NCBI RefSeq assembly: GCF_016918785.1
Contig: NZ_JAFFPT010000032.1
Coordinates: 62,001 to 126,000, forward strand
Direction: 5' to 3'
DNA length: 64,000 bases
DNA from: Leptospira ainazelensis
Lineage (GTDB): Bacteria > Spirochaetota > Leptospiria > Leptospirales > Leptospiraceae
The position numbers were made by a program, and so were the translations under genes. This document shows positions 1-8,691 of this stretch, in pieces. Below the pieces are notes generated by a model. That model saw only the letters and a list, made by a program, of their open reading frames with translations, did no database searches and was not told where the DNA came from. Every line of letters begins with the position of its first letter. Position 1 is the first letter of the stretch.

Positions 1-8
1 TTAACACG

Positions 9-1253
9 ATGAAACAGAATAGAAATAAAATGAAACGGGGTTTTTTAGAATTTTTCGCATTCTTGACCGTATTCGTTTTTCTCATGAGTTGCGGCTCAAA
101 AAAAAAGGATGATACAAACAATCTGTTGTTGGCGTTGCTTGGAAGCGGATTCGTCGGAAGCAAGGCTGAATTCAAATTGTCCACAGCGACAGCAATGGCG
201 TCGAACCGCGTTTCGAACTCTTCCAACTTTCTCATCGGATCGAACTCTTCCGGATTTCTAACAGATCTAGCAGGAGACAACCCTCTCAACTATGGAGACG
301 GGGACGGCTTTTCGGACCATTTTTTAACACCTGCGGCTGTATCGATGGAAGTCTGTCAAATCTTAGCTTACAAATCAGCGGTAAAGGGAGGACCGGCTCG
401 AGGAACCGAGAGTTTGGAAAATGCGGGACGGATCTTATTTAAAACGAACGTAACACAGACATCTCCTCCTCCGGGCGCTCCTTCTTTAGGTCCTTGTACA
501 TCTTTTATGCCGCTCGCTCTGAAAGGCGGCCAAGCGGGAACGGACTCGGCGTCTTTACCGATCCAAATGATTCCTTCCGAAGAAAGCGGAGATTATGATA
601 GAATTGGAATCATCGTAAGAGGATTTTCTTATTATTTCGAACCGAACGTTGTCCCTGAGAATTCCTATCGTTACGTGGATTTACTTCTGAACAACCCTTC
701 TCCTCAGATGAGTAGAGGAGAAGTCAGTACAAAAATTTTCGGCACCGGTTGTCCGGCGTCCTTTACAAATTCGGCAAGTTTCATTTTCAATCAACTGATT
801 CCTGCCGGAGAAACGCTTACAAACTCCTGTACCTTTGTAGAATCCGCCGTGGATTCCTCCTCCGGATCGTTTCTTACAGTCCCAGGATTCAATTACTTCG
901 GTAATCCCGGAACATTCTTAAACGCGCCTTCGAACCCGGGAGTAAACTACACGTCGTCGAGTCAAAAACTGAAATTCAAAAGCCCAGCGAGTATGAACGG
1001 AATTCCCTCTACAACACCTTATATACTCGTAGTCGATTTGGATAACTCGAACCCCGGAAAATTGAATCTACTTTTCAATATTTCCGTCGATAACGTTCTT
1101 TTTTGGGATTCGAGCGCGGGTGATAACATTTTTTCACCGCAACTCGACGCGGCCGATAGACCGAATGCTACTGATGGAAATGATAACTTAACGAATACGG
1201 CAAGAAGAAATCTTATCTTCCGTTTACCTACGATCCTGAGCGAGTACAAATGA
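9..1253 (+). CDS. Leptospira-type surface lipoprotein
   Basis: The product is predicted to be a lipid-anchored envelope protein of unknown function. The N-terminus has positive residues, a hydrophobic run and the lipobox FLMSC, so the mature protein would start at Cys28 (Cys21 if the in-frame ATG at 30 is used). A low-complexity Ser/Asn/Lys stretch follows, as is usual for spirochaetal lipoproteins. The remaining 380 residues are rich in Asn, Ser and Gly with scattered Cys and look beta-rich. I recognise no catalytic motif. Only eight bases precede the first ATG, so the start cannot be settled by a ribosome-binding site; neither ATG has an obvious one. A strong terminator follows about 60 bases after the stop. 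Confidence 0.8.
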   Translation: MKQNRNKMKRGFLEFFAFLTVFVFLMSCGSKKKDDTNNLLLALLGSGFVGSKAEFKLSTATAMASNRVSNSSNFLIGSNSSGFLTDLAGDNPLNYGDGDGFSDHFLTPAAVSMEVCQILAYKSAVKGGPARGTESLENAGRILFKTNVTQTSPPPGAPSLGPCTSFMPLALKGGQAGTDSASLPIQMIPSEESGDYDRIGIIVRGFSYYFEPNVVPENSYRYVDLLLNNPSPQMSRGEVSTKIFGTGCPASFTNSASFIFNQLIPAGETLTNSCTFVESAVDSSSGSFLTVPGFNYFGNPGTFLNAPSNPGVNYTSSSQKLKFKSPASMNGIPSTTPYILVVDLDNSNPGKLNLLFNISVDNVLFWDSSAGDNIFSPQLDAADRPNATDGNDNLTNTARRNLIFRLPTILSEYK

Positions 1254-1313
1254 TAGAAACCTAAAGTAACCATTCTATTTGAATCCCAAAAGAACGAATC
1301 TTTACGATCCGTA

Positions 1314-1348
1314 AACACAGAAAGGAGCCTATCGCTCCTTTCTGTGTT
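1314..1348 (+). terminator. Strong hairpin terminator after the lipoprotein gene
   Basis: AACACAGAAAGGAGC and GCTCCTTTCTGTGTT form a perfect 15-bp stem around the loop CTATC. A short T-containing tail (TTCGTTTAG) follows. It most likely ends the upstream lipoprotein transcript. Confidence 0.8.
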
Positions 1349-1682
1349 CGTTTAGAATGACCTCGCAAAAAAGAATGTCGGTTTAAATTCTGCAAAAAAC
1401 AAGCCCGAGCGGGCCTTCCTCGTCGAGAAAATCTAAACAGAGATCGTTTTCGTTTTTTCAAATGATAAAACGTACGGAGTAAGAATAATTATGACTCGAT
1501 CAAACAACGTCCATTCTGCGACCTTACAAATGAGAGTCTTTCATTGAGTGCGAAGGAATGAGAGACATGCAAGTAAGCTCAAAAAATAAAAACCAGATTT
1601 CCAACTTCGCCATTTTATTCGTATTGTATTCGTCTATCTTATTATCTATGTGTTTTTGTGTTTTTGCTCTTGAAAGGTTAAA
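1349..1682. other. Gene-free leader of the ECF sigma cassette
   Basis: I see no supported gene in this stretch. It ends in AAAGG five bases before the sigma-factor ATG, which is a usable ribosome-binding site. The AT-rich 1610-1650 part probably carries the cassette promoter, but I cannot name a convincing -35/-10 pair. Confidence 0.4.
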
Positions 1683-2204
1683 ATGAAGTTAAGTCAAGAC
1701 CACGATTTTTCTCTGTTTTACCAAAAATACAAAGACGCGATATATAAGGTGATTCGATATCTATCGACGGACCCGGACGAAGTGGAAGACATAGCGCAAG
1801 AGGTATTCATCAATCTCTATCGAGCCTTTCCAAATTTTAACGAAGAGAAAGGAAGTTTTTACACGTGGTCTGCGACCATCGCAAAAAATACGTATTCTAC
1901 TTATCTTAAAAAACGTAAAAAGGAATTTAACTTAGAAGAAAATACATCATTGGAAGCGCTGCGAGTGAAAGATGATTTCATTCAGGACTTAGAAACTAAA
2001 ATTTTGGAAGAGGAGCTGAGGGATATTATCTCTTCCTTACCCGAACCTGAAAAAAGCATCATCCTATTAAAAGAATTCAACAATTATACGTTGGAGAAAA
2101 CCTCGCAGGCTTTGAATATATCTTCGAGAACCGTTAGCCGAAAACTACTAAGGGCCTTGGATCTGCTCCGAGAAGAATTAGAAAGAAGAAAAGTGGCTTT
2201 GTAA
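1683..2204 (+). CDS. ECF-family RNA polymerase sigma factor
   Basis: This is an alternative sigma factor of the sigma-70 ECF group that would direct RNA polymerase to a dedicated promoter set. At 173 aa it has the usual ECF length. Region 2 spans about residues 10-52 and includes the core-binding segment [14 protein letters not shown]. Region 4 spans about residues 118-168 with a helix-turn-helix ([20 protein letters not shown]). Sigma regions 1.1 and 3 are absent, as expected. The next gene starts two bases after the stop and encodes a FecR-like membrane protein, so the pair looks like a sigma/anti-sigma module. AAAGG precedes the ATG by five bases. The regulon is unknown. Confidence 0.9.
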   Translation: MKLSQDHDFSLFYQKYKDAIYKVIRYLSTDPDEVEDIAQEVFINLYRAFPNFNEEKGSFYTWSATIAKNTYSTYLKKRKKEFNLEENTSLEALRVKDDFIQDLETKILEEELRDIISSLPEPEKSIILLKEFNNYTLEKTSQALNISSRTVSRKLLRALDLLREELERRKVAL

Positions 2205-2206
2205 AG

Positions 2207-3502
2207 ATGGAAAGAAACGATCTATTAGAAGAATTCGAAGACCTAATGTCTTTAGCCCTTTTCGGCGAAATCACCGAGGAGCAGACAACACGATTGAATC
2301 AAATCGTCGACCAAGATCGATCCTTGAAAGAACGATACGAAAACTATATCAAGATGCAGGCAGGTCTGAGACTCCATAAAACCGCGCTCTCACAATCCGA
2401 ATCGAAACATCAAAACCTTTCTTCTTCTCGTGTATCCTTTGCGGAAAAACTTTTTAAAAATAGAATTCTACTCTTAGCCGCTATCATTCCGTTGATTGCT
2501 TCCATTTTTATGATCATTCAATCTCAGATTTTCCGAAAACCGAACTCAGTCGCGATCCGGACCTTGGGCGCTTGTGATGCACAATCTATCCAAACGACGA
2601 ACTCGATCCGATTGGATGAAAATTCCTTTTGTGACGTTGAAATCTTACGAACTCAAGGTTCGATTCATTTTAAAATTTTCCCAAACTCGGAAGTAAGAAT
2701 TCTGCATCTCCCCAAATCAAACGATTCCAAAGAATCCCTTTCCATATTTTTTGAAAAGGGGGGACTTTTGTTAAACGAAAACGTTTCGTCTTCCGGAAAA
2801 ACAAAACTCTATTGGAACGGAACTCGGATCGAATTGCTCGGCACGAAAGTTCTGATCGAAGATACGAAAAACGGAAGAAGTATCAAAGTTTGGAACGGAT
2901 CCGCTTCCGTTAGTTCCGGCGTTCGATATCTACTCCCATTCTTACTCACTCCTTCCAAAAACTGGATTCAAAACTTCGGCGAAAAGAACAAAGAATTATT
3001 AAACGACATTGAGGAGATAATACTTTCGAATTCTTCCTTGGAAACAAGTCCTGTCGTTTTTTCCGAAGATTCTAAGATTTTCTTTGTTTCCGAAAACGAT
3101 CCTAAGGCGGAGGCCGAAGAAAAGATCCGAACTGAACTCGGACAAATTCGGAATATTCTCTCGCTCGGTCTCAAAAAAAACAAAACGAGTAGTTTGAGTC
3201 CGGAAGACCTTGAAAAATTGGAGAAGGTTTCGGAGAGCCTCGGCCGTCCGGATCTTCCTGATTTAAATTCGAAAATTCGTGAACCGATCCCGAACCAAAA
3301 AAAAGAAATAGCACCCGTTATCGAGAAAAAGAAAGAATCCCAAAAGGAAGAACCCGTTCGATTGGGAAATAAGACGATCAAGCTGAAGGATGGATCCGAA
3401 TTAAAAGGGAATCTGATCCAATATGAAAATGAATATGTTCTGGAAATGGAAGGAAAGAAAAAAGTCATCAAAGCCGAGGACGTGGAATCCATTTCTTTTT
3501 AA
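2207..3502 (+). CDS. FecR-domain membrane protein, probable anti-sigma factor
   Basis: This is probably the membrane regulator of the preceding sigma factor. Residues 1-60 form a short acidic cytoplasmic helix region typical of the anti-sigma side. One transmembrane segment (ILLLAAIIPLIASIFMIIQ) lies near residues 87-105. A FecR-like periplasmic domain follows at about 110-240, with predicted beta strands and the segment TRIELLGTKVLIED. The later part is Lys/Glu-rich. The last 50 residues carry a compact module (TIKLKDGSELKGNLIQYENE ... VIKAEDVESI) that recurs at the N-terminus of the next protein. Tight spacing on both sides indicates one operon. Function is inferred from architecture and context. 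Confidence 0.75.
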   Translation: MERNDLLEEFEDLMSLALFGEITEEQTTRLNQIVDQDRSLKERYENYIKMQAGLRLHKTALSQSESKHQNLSSSRVSFAEKLFKNRILLLAAIIPLIASIFMIIQSQIFRKPNSVAIRTLGACDAQSIQTTNSIRLDENSFCDVEILRTQGSIHFKIFPNSEVRILHLPKSNDSKESLSIFFEKGGLLLNENVSSSGKTKLYWNGTRIELLGTKVLIEDTKNGRSIKVWNGSASVSSGVRYLLPFLLTPSKNWIQNFGEKNKELLNDIEEIILSNSSLETSPVVFSEDSKIFFVSENDPKAEAEEKIRTELGQIRNILSLGLKKNKTSSLSPEDLEKLEKVSESLGRPDLPDLNSKIREPIPNQKKEIAPVIEKKKESQKEEPVRLGNKTIKLKDGSELKGNLIQYENEYVLEMEGKKKVIKAEDVESISF

Positions 3503-3515
3503 ATCGGAAGACTTT

Positions 3516-4469
3516 ATGAGAAAATTTCTCTTCGTATATCGCGTTCGAATTCTTGCTTGGATTCTGTTTTTGTCCTTGGTTACCACTCCAAAGCTGCTAT
3601 TCGGGAATTCGGTGATCTTAAAAAACGGATCCGTTTTAAAAAACGTAAAAACCGCGTTAAAAGAAGATCACGTATTGGTCGAAGATGAATTCGGCCACGT
3701 TGAAAAAATCGAACTACAACTCGTTGAAAAAATTCTGGTTTCCGAAATCAAAAAAGGAGAAATTCAAAATAACAAGAATTCTAAAAATTTCTACTTTTCT
3801 CTAATCGGGTCCCAATGGAATTCCCGGGTTTCCGAACCTATGGATCTCAATCGTCATTATACTCTTACCGATCTTGTGACGACCGCCCTTTATATCGATC
3901 CTTATCTGGAGAAAAAATATTCGGTAAACGTCCAATCCCTCGCGTTGCAGGGGGAATATCGCCGCAGTCCAAACGTTGCTTTTGCCCTCGCCTTAGAACA
4001 TACCAACTTTCTATTTCCAAATACCGAAGTTTCTCCTTTCGCAGCAATCGCGACCAGCGCGAGTTTGAATCAATCTCCCGAATATCAAACGTTGGCTTTC
4101 ATATCTACTTTGTCTCAGAGTTTTAATACGAACTCCAGCGCGTATCAAGGGAGTAAATCGTCAGGTTCGGCATTCACCGTTTCCACACTTTCGCTTTTAC
4201 CAAGCCTAAAATATATGATTCCGATTTCGGATTCAATCGTATGGTTTGCACAGGCCGGCGTAGGGGTCGGCAAAAGTTATAATAGCGGAATTTATTCGCG
4301 ACAATTGATCTATGGAGCCGCTTTGATCGGAACCGGCCTACAAGCGGAGTTCCAATCCTATTTTTTTAATCTGATTTTCCAATATAGAAAAACTTATTTG
4401 AACGCATCCGTTCACTCGTATGAGTTCACCGAACCTTTGGTTTTGTTCGGCGCCGGTATAAGAATGTAG
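3516..4469 (+). CDS. Exported outer-membrane-type protein of the sigma cassette
   Basis: The frame opens further upstream, but the ATG here is chosen because it begins a signal peptide (MRKFLFVYRVRILAWILFLS, cleavage near LLFGNS) and lies 13 bases after the previous stop. The mature N-terminus has the module VILKNGSVLKNVKTALKED, resembling the C-terminus of the upstream anti-sigma-like protein. The remaining 230 residues alternate polar and hydrophobic residues with many aromatics and end in a strand-like LVLFGAGIRM, consistent with a small beta-barrel. I do not recognise the family. It could be the envelope target or sensor of the sigma/FecR pair. Confidence 0.65.
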   Translation: MRKFLFVYRVRILAWILFLSLVTTPKLLFGNSVILKNGSVLKNVKTALKEDHVLVEDEFGHVEKIELQLVEKILVSEIKKGEIQNNKNSKNFYFSLIGSQWNSRVSEPMDLNRHYTLTDLVTTALYIDPYLEKKYSVNVQSLALQGEYRRSPNVAFALALEHTNFLFPNTEVSPFAAIATSASLNQSPEYQTLAFISTLSQSFNTNSSAYQGSKSSGSAFTVSTLSLLPSLKYMIPISDSIVWFAQAGVGVGKSYNSGIYSRQLIYGAALIGTGLQAEFQSYFFNLIFQYRKTYLNASVHSYEFTEPLVLFGAGIRM

Positions 4470-4478
4470 ATAAGAATA

Positions 4479-5567
4479 TTAGAATAATGGAAATAAGCTC
4501 GGTTCTTCTTCGGCGGAATTCGGATGAGAAAGGCTGATTCCTAAAAGACGGATCGCTTTGGTTGCGACCTGTTTTCCGTCCTTTGTTTCCATAAATTCTT
4601 CCAAAAGAGAAGAAGATGTGTTGAAAAGATCCTCGGCGGAAAAAATCATTTCAGGAAGAGTTTTGGATCTCGTTTTTAAAGTAAAATCGTAAAACTTGAT
4701 TTTCAAAGTTAAGGTTCTGCCTGAAAAATCCCTTTTTTTCAAACGGCGCTCCACTTCTCCGGCGACGTATTTGAGTTGGTTGAAAAGATCCTCTTTTTCG
4801 ATCCGATCCTGATCGAATGTGATTTCGGCGCCGAGAGATTTCCGTTCTCTCGAAGATTCCACTTCTCTATCGTCTTCTCCTCTCGAAATTTTATAATAAT
4901 AAATTCCCATCTTACCGAAGTGTTGAACGAGTTCCTCGATACTTTTAGTCCTGAGATCCTTTCCCGTGCGGATTCCCAATTCTTCCATTTTTTGAGCCGT
5001 CACCTTACCGACTCCGTGAAAACTGCTCACGGGTAAAGGTTCGATAAACGAAATCACGTCTTCCGGCAATACGACCGTGAGGCCGTTCGGTTTATTTTTT
5101 TCGGAAGCCAACTTTGCGATAAACTTTGAATTGCCGACTCCGGCGGAAGCGGTGAGATTGGTTCGTTTTAGAATTTCACTTCGGATCTCCTTTGCGATCG
5201 TAACCGCGTAAGGAATATTCTTTTTATTGAATGTAACGTCCAGATAACCTTCGTCCAAGGACAACATCTCGACTCGATCTGTGTATTCTAAGAAAATTTC
5301 CTTAATTTGTCTGGAAACTTCTTTGTAGGCCTCAAAACGCGGAAAGACAAAAATCGCCTGCGGAGCCAACTGAGCGGCCCTGGAACAAGGCATCGCGGAA
5401 CGAACGCCGAACTTTCTCGCCTCGTAAGAAGCGGCCGCCACAACGGAACGGCTTCCAGGCGGACCTCCTACGATCAGAGGTTTCCCCTTGTACTCGGGAA
5501 AATCCCTTTGTTCCACGGAAGCATAAAAGGCATCCATATCCACATGAATGATTTTTCGTGGTTCCAT
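4479..5567 (-). CDS. dinB: DNA polymerase IV (Y family)
   Basis: This is an error-prone translesion polymerase of the DinB group, acting in the cytoplasm on damaged or stalled forks. The N-terminal catalytic motif HVDMDAFYASVEQRD lies near residue 9, and the second metal-binding motif SLDEGYLDVT near 103. The helix-hairpin-helix segment FHGVGKVTAQKMEELGI (about 194-210) and the little-finger domain follow. Length (362 aa) is normal for the family. It is convergent with the preceding gene, with nine bases between the stops. No LexA-type operator is obvious upstream. Confidence 0.95.
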   Translation of the reverse strand: MEPRKIIHVDMDAFYASVEQRDFPEYKGKPLIVGGPPGSRSVVAAASYEARKFGVRSAMPCSRAAQLAPQAIFVFPRFEAYKEVSRQIKEIFLEYTDRVEMLSLDEGYLDVTFNKKNIPYAVTIAKEIRSEILKRTNLTASAGVGNSKFIAKLASEKNKPNGLTVVLPEDVISFIEPLPVSSFHGVGKVTAQKMEELGIRTGKDLRTKSIEELVQHFGKMGIYYYKISRGEDDREVESSRERKSLGAEITFDQDRIEKEDLFNQLKYVAGEVERRLKKRDFSGRTLTLKIKFYDFTLKTRSKTLPEMIFSAEDLFNTSSSLLEEFMETKDGKQVATKAIRLLGISLSHPNSAEEEPSLFPLF

Positions 5568-5616
5568 CTTTAACTCAGGTCAAATTATAAAATACTAAAC
5601 GTTTGTAACCTATTTT

Positions 5617-6348
5617 TTAAACCGCACTTTTTCCTTCCGTTCGAATCAAGGTCAACACCCGAACCGAGTCGGCTCCGTTTTCCAAAAGGATTCTCGCGAG
5701 TTCGTTTGCCGAAGCTCCGGTCGTAAAGACGTCGTCCAAGAGAAGATAGTTTCCCTTTAGCTTTCCTTTATACTCCTCTTTGATTTGGAACGCAAGTCTT
5801 GCGTGGATAAATCGATCTGCGTAACTTTTGCCCGCCTGTTTTTCGCCGCTTATCTTTGTGACAGGCGCGATCAAAGGAAACGGAAGAATGTTTCTCAATC
5901 TTTTCAGTGCAAAGTCACAGGATTCGAAAGGTCTTTTTTTCTTTTTTTGATACCAACGTGTTTCCGTGGATGGCATCATAATAATTCCAGAAAAGGAAAT
6001 TTTTTTCCAAGAAACGAGTTCTCTTTTCATTCCAAGGCTTAGATAGACTGAAAGCAAATAGACCGATTGAAACTTGACGTAGTTGACGACCTTGGCCGAA
6101 AACGGAGTTCTACTTTTTAGAAACTTCAATTCTTCGAAAAAAAGATTTCTCGAAGAACAGAAGGAACATTCTTCTCCAAGATTCCATTCTTTGCAAATCT
6201 TACATTCGGTTCCGACAAACGTTTCCGTATTTCGGTTCTCGAAATGGCAGAGTTTGCAGACCCCGATCTTTTTGGAAAAGAAATCGTAACGTCCGCAAAA
6301 CTCGCAAGAAGAAGGAAGAAATAAATCTAAGAATTTCCAGAGTCCCAT
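5617..6348 (-). CDS. ComF-family phosphoribosyltransferase-like protein
   Basis: This belongs to the ComF/GntX group, which combines an N-terminal zinc-binding region with a type I phosphoribosyltransferase fold. Cys pairs CEFC, CKLC, CKIC and CSFC are seen in the first 70 residues. The PRPP-binding loop YLLLDDVFTTGASANEL lies near residues 201-217. In other bacteria such proteins take part in DNA uptake or remain uncharacterised. No other competence gene is nearby, so the role here is open. It shares direction with the upstream OmpL47-type gene but is separated from it by a terminator. Confidence 0.85.
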   Translation of the reverse strand: MGLWKFLDLFLPSSCEFCGRYDFFSKKIGVCKLCHFENRNTETFVGTECKICKEWNLGEECSFCSSRNLFFEELKFLKSRTPFSAKVVNYVKFQSVYLLSVYLSLGMKRELVSWKKISFSGIIMMPSTETRWYQKKKKRPFESCDFALKRLRNILPFPLIAPVTKISGEKQAGKSYADRFIHARLAFQIKEEYKGKLKGNYLLLDDVFTTGASANELARILLENGADSVRVLTLIRTEGKSAV

Positions 6349-6387
6349 TAACCGAACCGGTTCTCGGAAGTGTGAGGAAACAATAAA

Positions 6388-6413
6388 AAAGCCCGGAAAA
6401 AATCCGGGCTTTT
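6388..6413 (-). terminator. Terminator after the OmpL47-type gene
   Basis: GCCCGGA and TCCGGGC pair across a short A-rich loop. On the minus strand the stem is followed by TTTTTTATTG, a typical intrinsic terminator. A T-run is also present on the other side, so it could act in both directions. Confidence 0.85.
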
Positions 6414-6441
6414 GCCTTCTTCAGAAAAAAATTTTAAATTC

Positions 6442-7530
6442 TTATCTTGCGGGAGGTGTGGAAGTTGTTGGAGCCGGTGCAGGCGCTGGCGCAGGTTGAG
6501 CGGTAGGCTGAGTGTTGCTGGTTGAACCCGCATCCACTTTACGAATTTCCGTAGTTGGAGGATTTACATCCACGGAAAAGCTCACTTTTTTAGTTTCGCT
6601 TTCGTTTCCAACATTATCAACCGCCTTTGCTTCGATTGTGTGCTCACCTTGAGAATCAATTACGATCGATTCTGCATAAGGAACGAAATCGGTAGCATTG
6701 TCCATTTTGATCAGAATTCTTTTGATTCCGGATTGTCCGTCCACCGCTTTGATGGTGAAAGAGTTTCCTTTTCTGGAATATGTTTTTCCGTCGATGATCA
6801 CAAGAGGAGTATTCCCTTGAATTTCAACTTCCGGTTTTACGTCGTCCAGAGTAACCACAAGAATCGCTTCCGAAGTCGAATTCCCGGAATTGTCCACTGC
6901 GGAATACTTGATCAGGTTTACGCCGGCTTTCTCAAGTTTGATAGGCTGGTTGTCGTAAGTTTTCAGATCTCCGCCGTTGATGGAATACTTTACTTCCTTC
7001 ACTCCGGAAAGACCGTCGATGGCAGTGATGGTGTACGTTACGTTTTTAGAACCGTAATTGTATCCGTCGAGATTGTAAAGAATTTCGCTAGGAGCGATCT
7101 TAACGGTAGGAGCGGTGTTGTCTACGACTACGACGAGAGCCTTTGCAGGTTCTTTGTTTCCAGCTTTATCCACAGCTCTGTAAGTAAGGCGGTTTACACC
7201 TTCTTTCAGAATTGCAATGGGAGAAGTATACTTTGCGTAATCAGCGTCGCCGATCTTGTATTCAATATAATCCACTGTGCTGGAATCGTCTTTTGCGGAA
7301 ATTTCAAAAGAACTTTTAGAGTTCACATAAAGATCTGCATTCTTTACTTCATCACTTTGAGTATTTCCCGCATTTTTAGTGCTAGCCGCAGGTGGTGCGG
7401 TTGCCCCTGATTGCCCTTGGGTCGTTGCCTGAGGGGTAGAATTTTCGTCCAGATCTTCCTGGGCTACGAGAGCCACGGAAAAGGACATTAAAAAAGCGAT
7501 TGCGAGTCTTGCGAGATAAGAACCCTTCAT
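6442..7530 (-). CDS. OmpL47-type repeat protein, exported
   Basis: This is an exported protein built from three related units of about 90 residues. Each has a core of the form YKI/YSI-x-G ... YAxY ... G-x-N/H ... AVDxxGN (AVDKAGN, AVDNSGN, AVDNVGN are visible). Such units resemble OmpL47-type/Ig-like beta modules common in Leptospira surface proteins. The signal peptide is MKGSYLARLAIAFLMSFSVA. The region to about residue 60 is Gln/Thr/Ala-rich, and the C-terminus is a Pro/Ala/Thr tail (PAPAPAPAPTT). AGGAG six bases before the ATG fixes the start. Surface exposure and ligand binding are only possibilities. It is divergent from the FlaA-like gene. Confidence 0.8.
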   Translation of the reverse strand: MKGSYLARLAIAFLMSFSVALVAQEDLDENSTPQATTQGQSGATAPPAASTKNAGNTQSDEVKNADLYVNSKSSFEISAKDDSSTVDYIEYKIGDADYAKYTSPIAILKEGVNRLTYRAVDKAGNKEPAKALVVVVDNTAPTVKIAPSEILYNLDGYNYGSKNVTYTITAIDGLSGVKEVKYSINGGDLKTYDNQPIKLEKAGVNLIKYSAVDNSGNSTSEAILVVTLDDVKPEVEIQGNTPLVIIDGKTYSRKGNSFTIKAVDGQSGIKRILIKMDNATDFVPYAESIVIDSQGEHTIEAKAVDNVGNESETKKVSFSVDVNPPTTEIRKVDAGSTSNTQPTAQPAPAPAPAPTTSTPPAR

Positions 7531-7616
7531 TTTACACTCCTATGAATTAGGTTAATTAGTTTTTTGACGATATTCGGATAGTGGAAACCTTTGGAAGGAG
7601 CGTGTCAACCGATTCT

Positions 7617-8294
7617 ATGAAAAAAAAATCCTTCTCCTCCATAAGAAAGACCTGGATTCAAAATTACGTTCTCTTAGTGGTGCTCCTTTTTTTCAAATTG
7701 TCCGATCCGGTGGACGCTCAGGAAAAATCAGCTGCGGAAATTTGGAAACAAGTGGTCGTAGAAGATTTCGAGACCAAAGAATGGAATACGAAAAATCTCA
7801 AGACACGATTGGCCGAAGAATATTTTCCGGACATAAGAACGTCCTCCCTTTTGCTCAGTCCGGAGCGCAATTCTTCCAAAAGTCTTCTTTTGGAAGTGCC
7901 AGCCGAAAAAAATCAATCCTTTGAAATCCTCTGGGAATCTCCTTGGAGAACCCGAGGTTTTGTTCAGGAATTCCAATTTCACGTCTATTCTTCCGGTTCC
8001 GGAGCTTCGCTCTACGTTTTGTTGAGAGATTCTACTTTAGAAGTTAAGAAAATACTAATTACGCATCTCAGTTTCGAGGGATGGAAAAAAATCAAACTCA
8101 ACGTGGTGAGAAAGATCAGACAGGACGATATCGTTTTTACAAAACAAGCTCCCGTCGAATTTTTAGGACTTCTCTACGAGGCGCCTTTCGAGATGAAACG
8201 CGGAACCAGAGATCTATTTGCGATCGACGACATTCTCGCAATCATAAGGGATAAGAATCGAATGTTTCCGAACGATAAAACTTTAGTCCGTTGA
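7617..8294 (+). CDS. FlaA-like exported protein (flagellar sheath type)
   Basis: The product resembles spirochaetal FlaA proteins, which coat the periplasmic flagellar filament. A hydrophobic signal segment (NYVLLVVLLFFKLSDPVDA) leads into the FlaA-like opening VVVEDFETKEWNTKNLKTR. The body is beta-rich, with conserved-looking SPWRTRGF and FAIDDILAIIRD segments. No other flagellar gene is in the window, so it may be a stand-alone paralogue. The start is uncertain: GGAAGGAG ends 16 bases before this ATG and only one base before an in-frame GTG at 7602. A longer frame opens at 7581. Confidence 0.6.
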   Translation: MKKKSFSSIRKTWIQNYVLLVVLLFFKLSDPVDAQEKSAAEIWKQVVVEDFETKEWNTKNLKTRLAEEYFPDIRTSSLLLSPERNSSKSLLLEVPAEKNQSFEILWESPWRTRGFVQEFQFHVYSSGSGASLYVLLRDSTLEVKKILITHLSFEGWKKIKLNVVRKIRQDDIVFTKQAPVEFLGLLYEAPFEMKRGTRDLFAIDDILAIIRDKNRMFPNDKTLVR

Positions 8295-8445
8295 AAGAAT
8301 TCCGTTTTTTACAAAAGAAGAATGTTTTTGAGTTCTTGATCCTTCCTCCCATCCGCAAAATTTTTCCCGAAAACAAATTCTTTTTTTTTAATATAGAATC
8401 TAAAACGAAATTCGAAGAAGGTTGTTTGAATCTTCCGAAAAATTT

Positions 8446-8594
8446 GTCGTAACAACGACAATCCTCTGTAAAAATCGCGCGCCCCGCCCAAATTTCGGGT
8501 GGTGGGGAGGGAGGCGGAAAAATTCCGGAAACTTTGCTTTATCAGAAAATCATAATTTTGCAAGTAAAAAGCCCTGAATGTAGGAACTCCTAAA
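8446..8594 (+). repeat. Dispersed repeat family A, copy 1
   Basis: This is a repeat of about 150 bp with further copies at 31048-31199 and 56378-56533. Shared parts in order are GTCGTAACAACGAC (5-bp inverted repeat), GCGCGCCCC, a GC-rich hairpin (CCCCGCCC ... GGGTGGTGGGG), the block AAAATCATAATTTTGCAAG, and the end TGTAGGAACTCCTA. The gap between the two flanking genes contains no supported gene. The repeat has no coding capacity, and I do not recognise it as a named element. Confidence 0.85.
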
Positions 8595-8691
8595 ATCTTT
8601 TTTTGGTTGCTATCGGTGATGAAGAAAGGGTGAGGAAAATCCGCTCGATCAAAAATTTCGAACGAGTGACCATCCGAACGTCCAGCCCCGT

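Noticed and set aside
2968..3492. 174-aa minus-strand open frame
   Set aside because: It is antisense to the FecR-like gene and Phe/Ser-rich; a by-product of Lys/Glu codons on the real strand.
6640..7410. 256-aa plus-strand open frame
   Set aside because: It is the antisense of the OmpL47-type gene, whose signal peptide, repeats and ribosome-binding site are clear. The frame is rich in Phe, Arg and Ser with no domain.
8309..8563. 84-aa minus-strand frame over repeat family A copy 1
   Set aside because: It spans the repeat and flanking AT-rich DNA; the equivalent frame is not kept in the other two copies.
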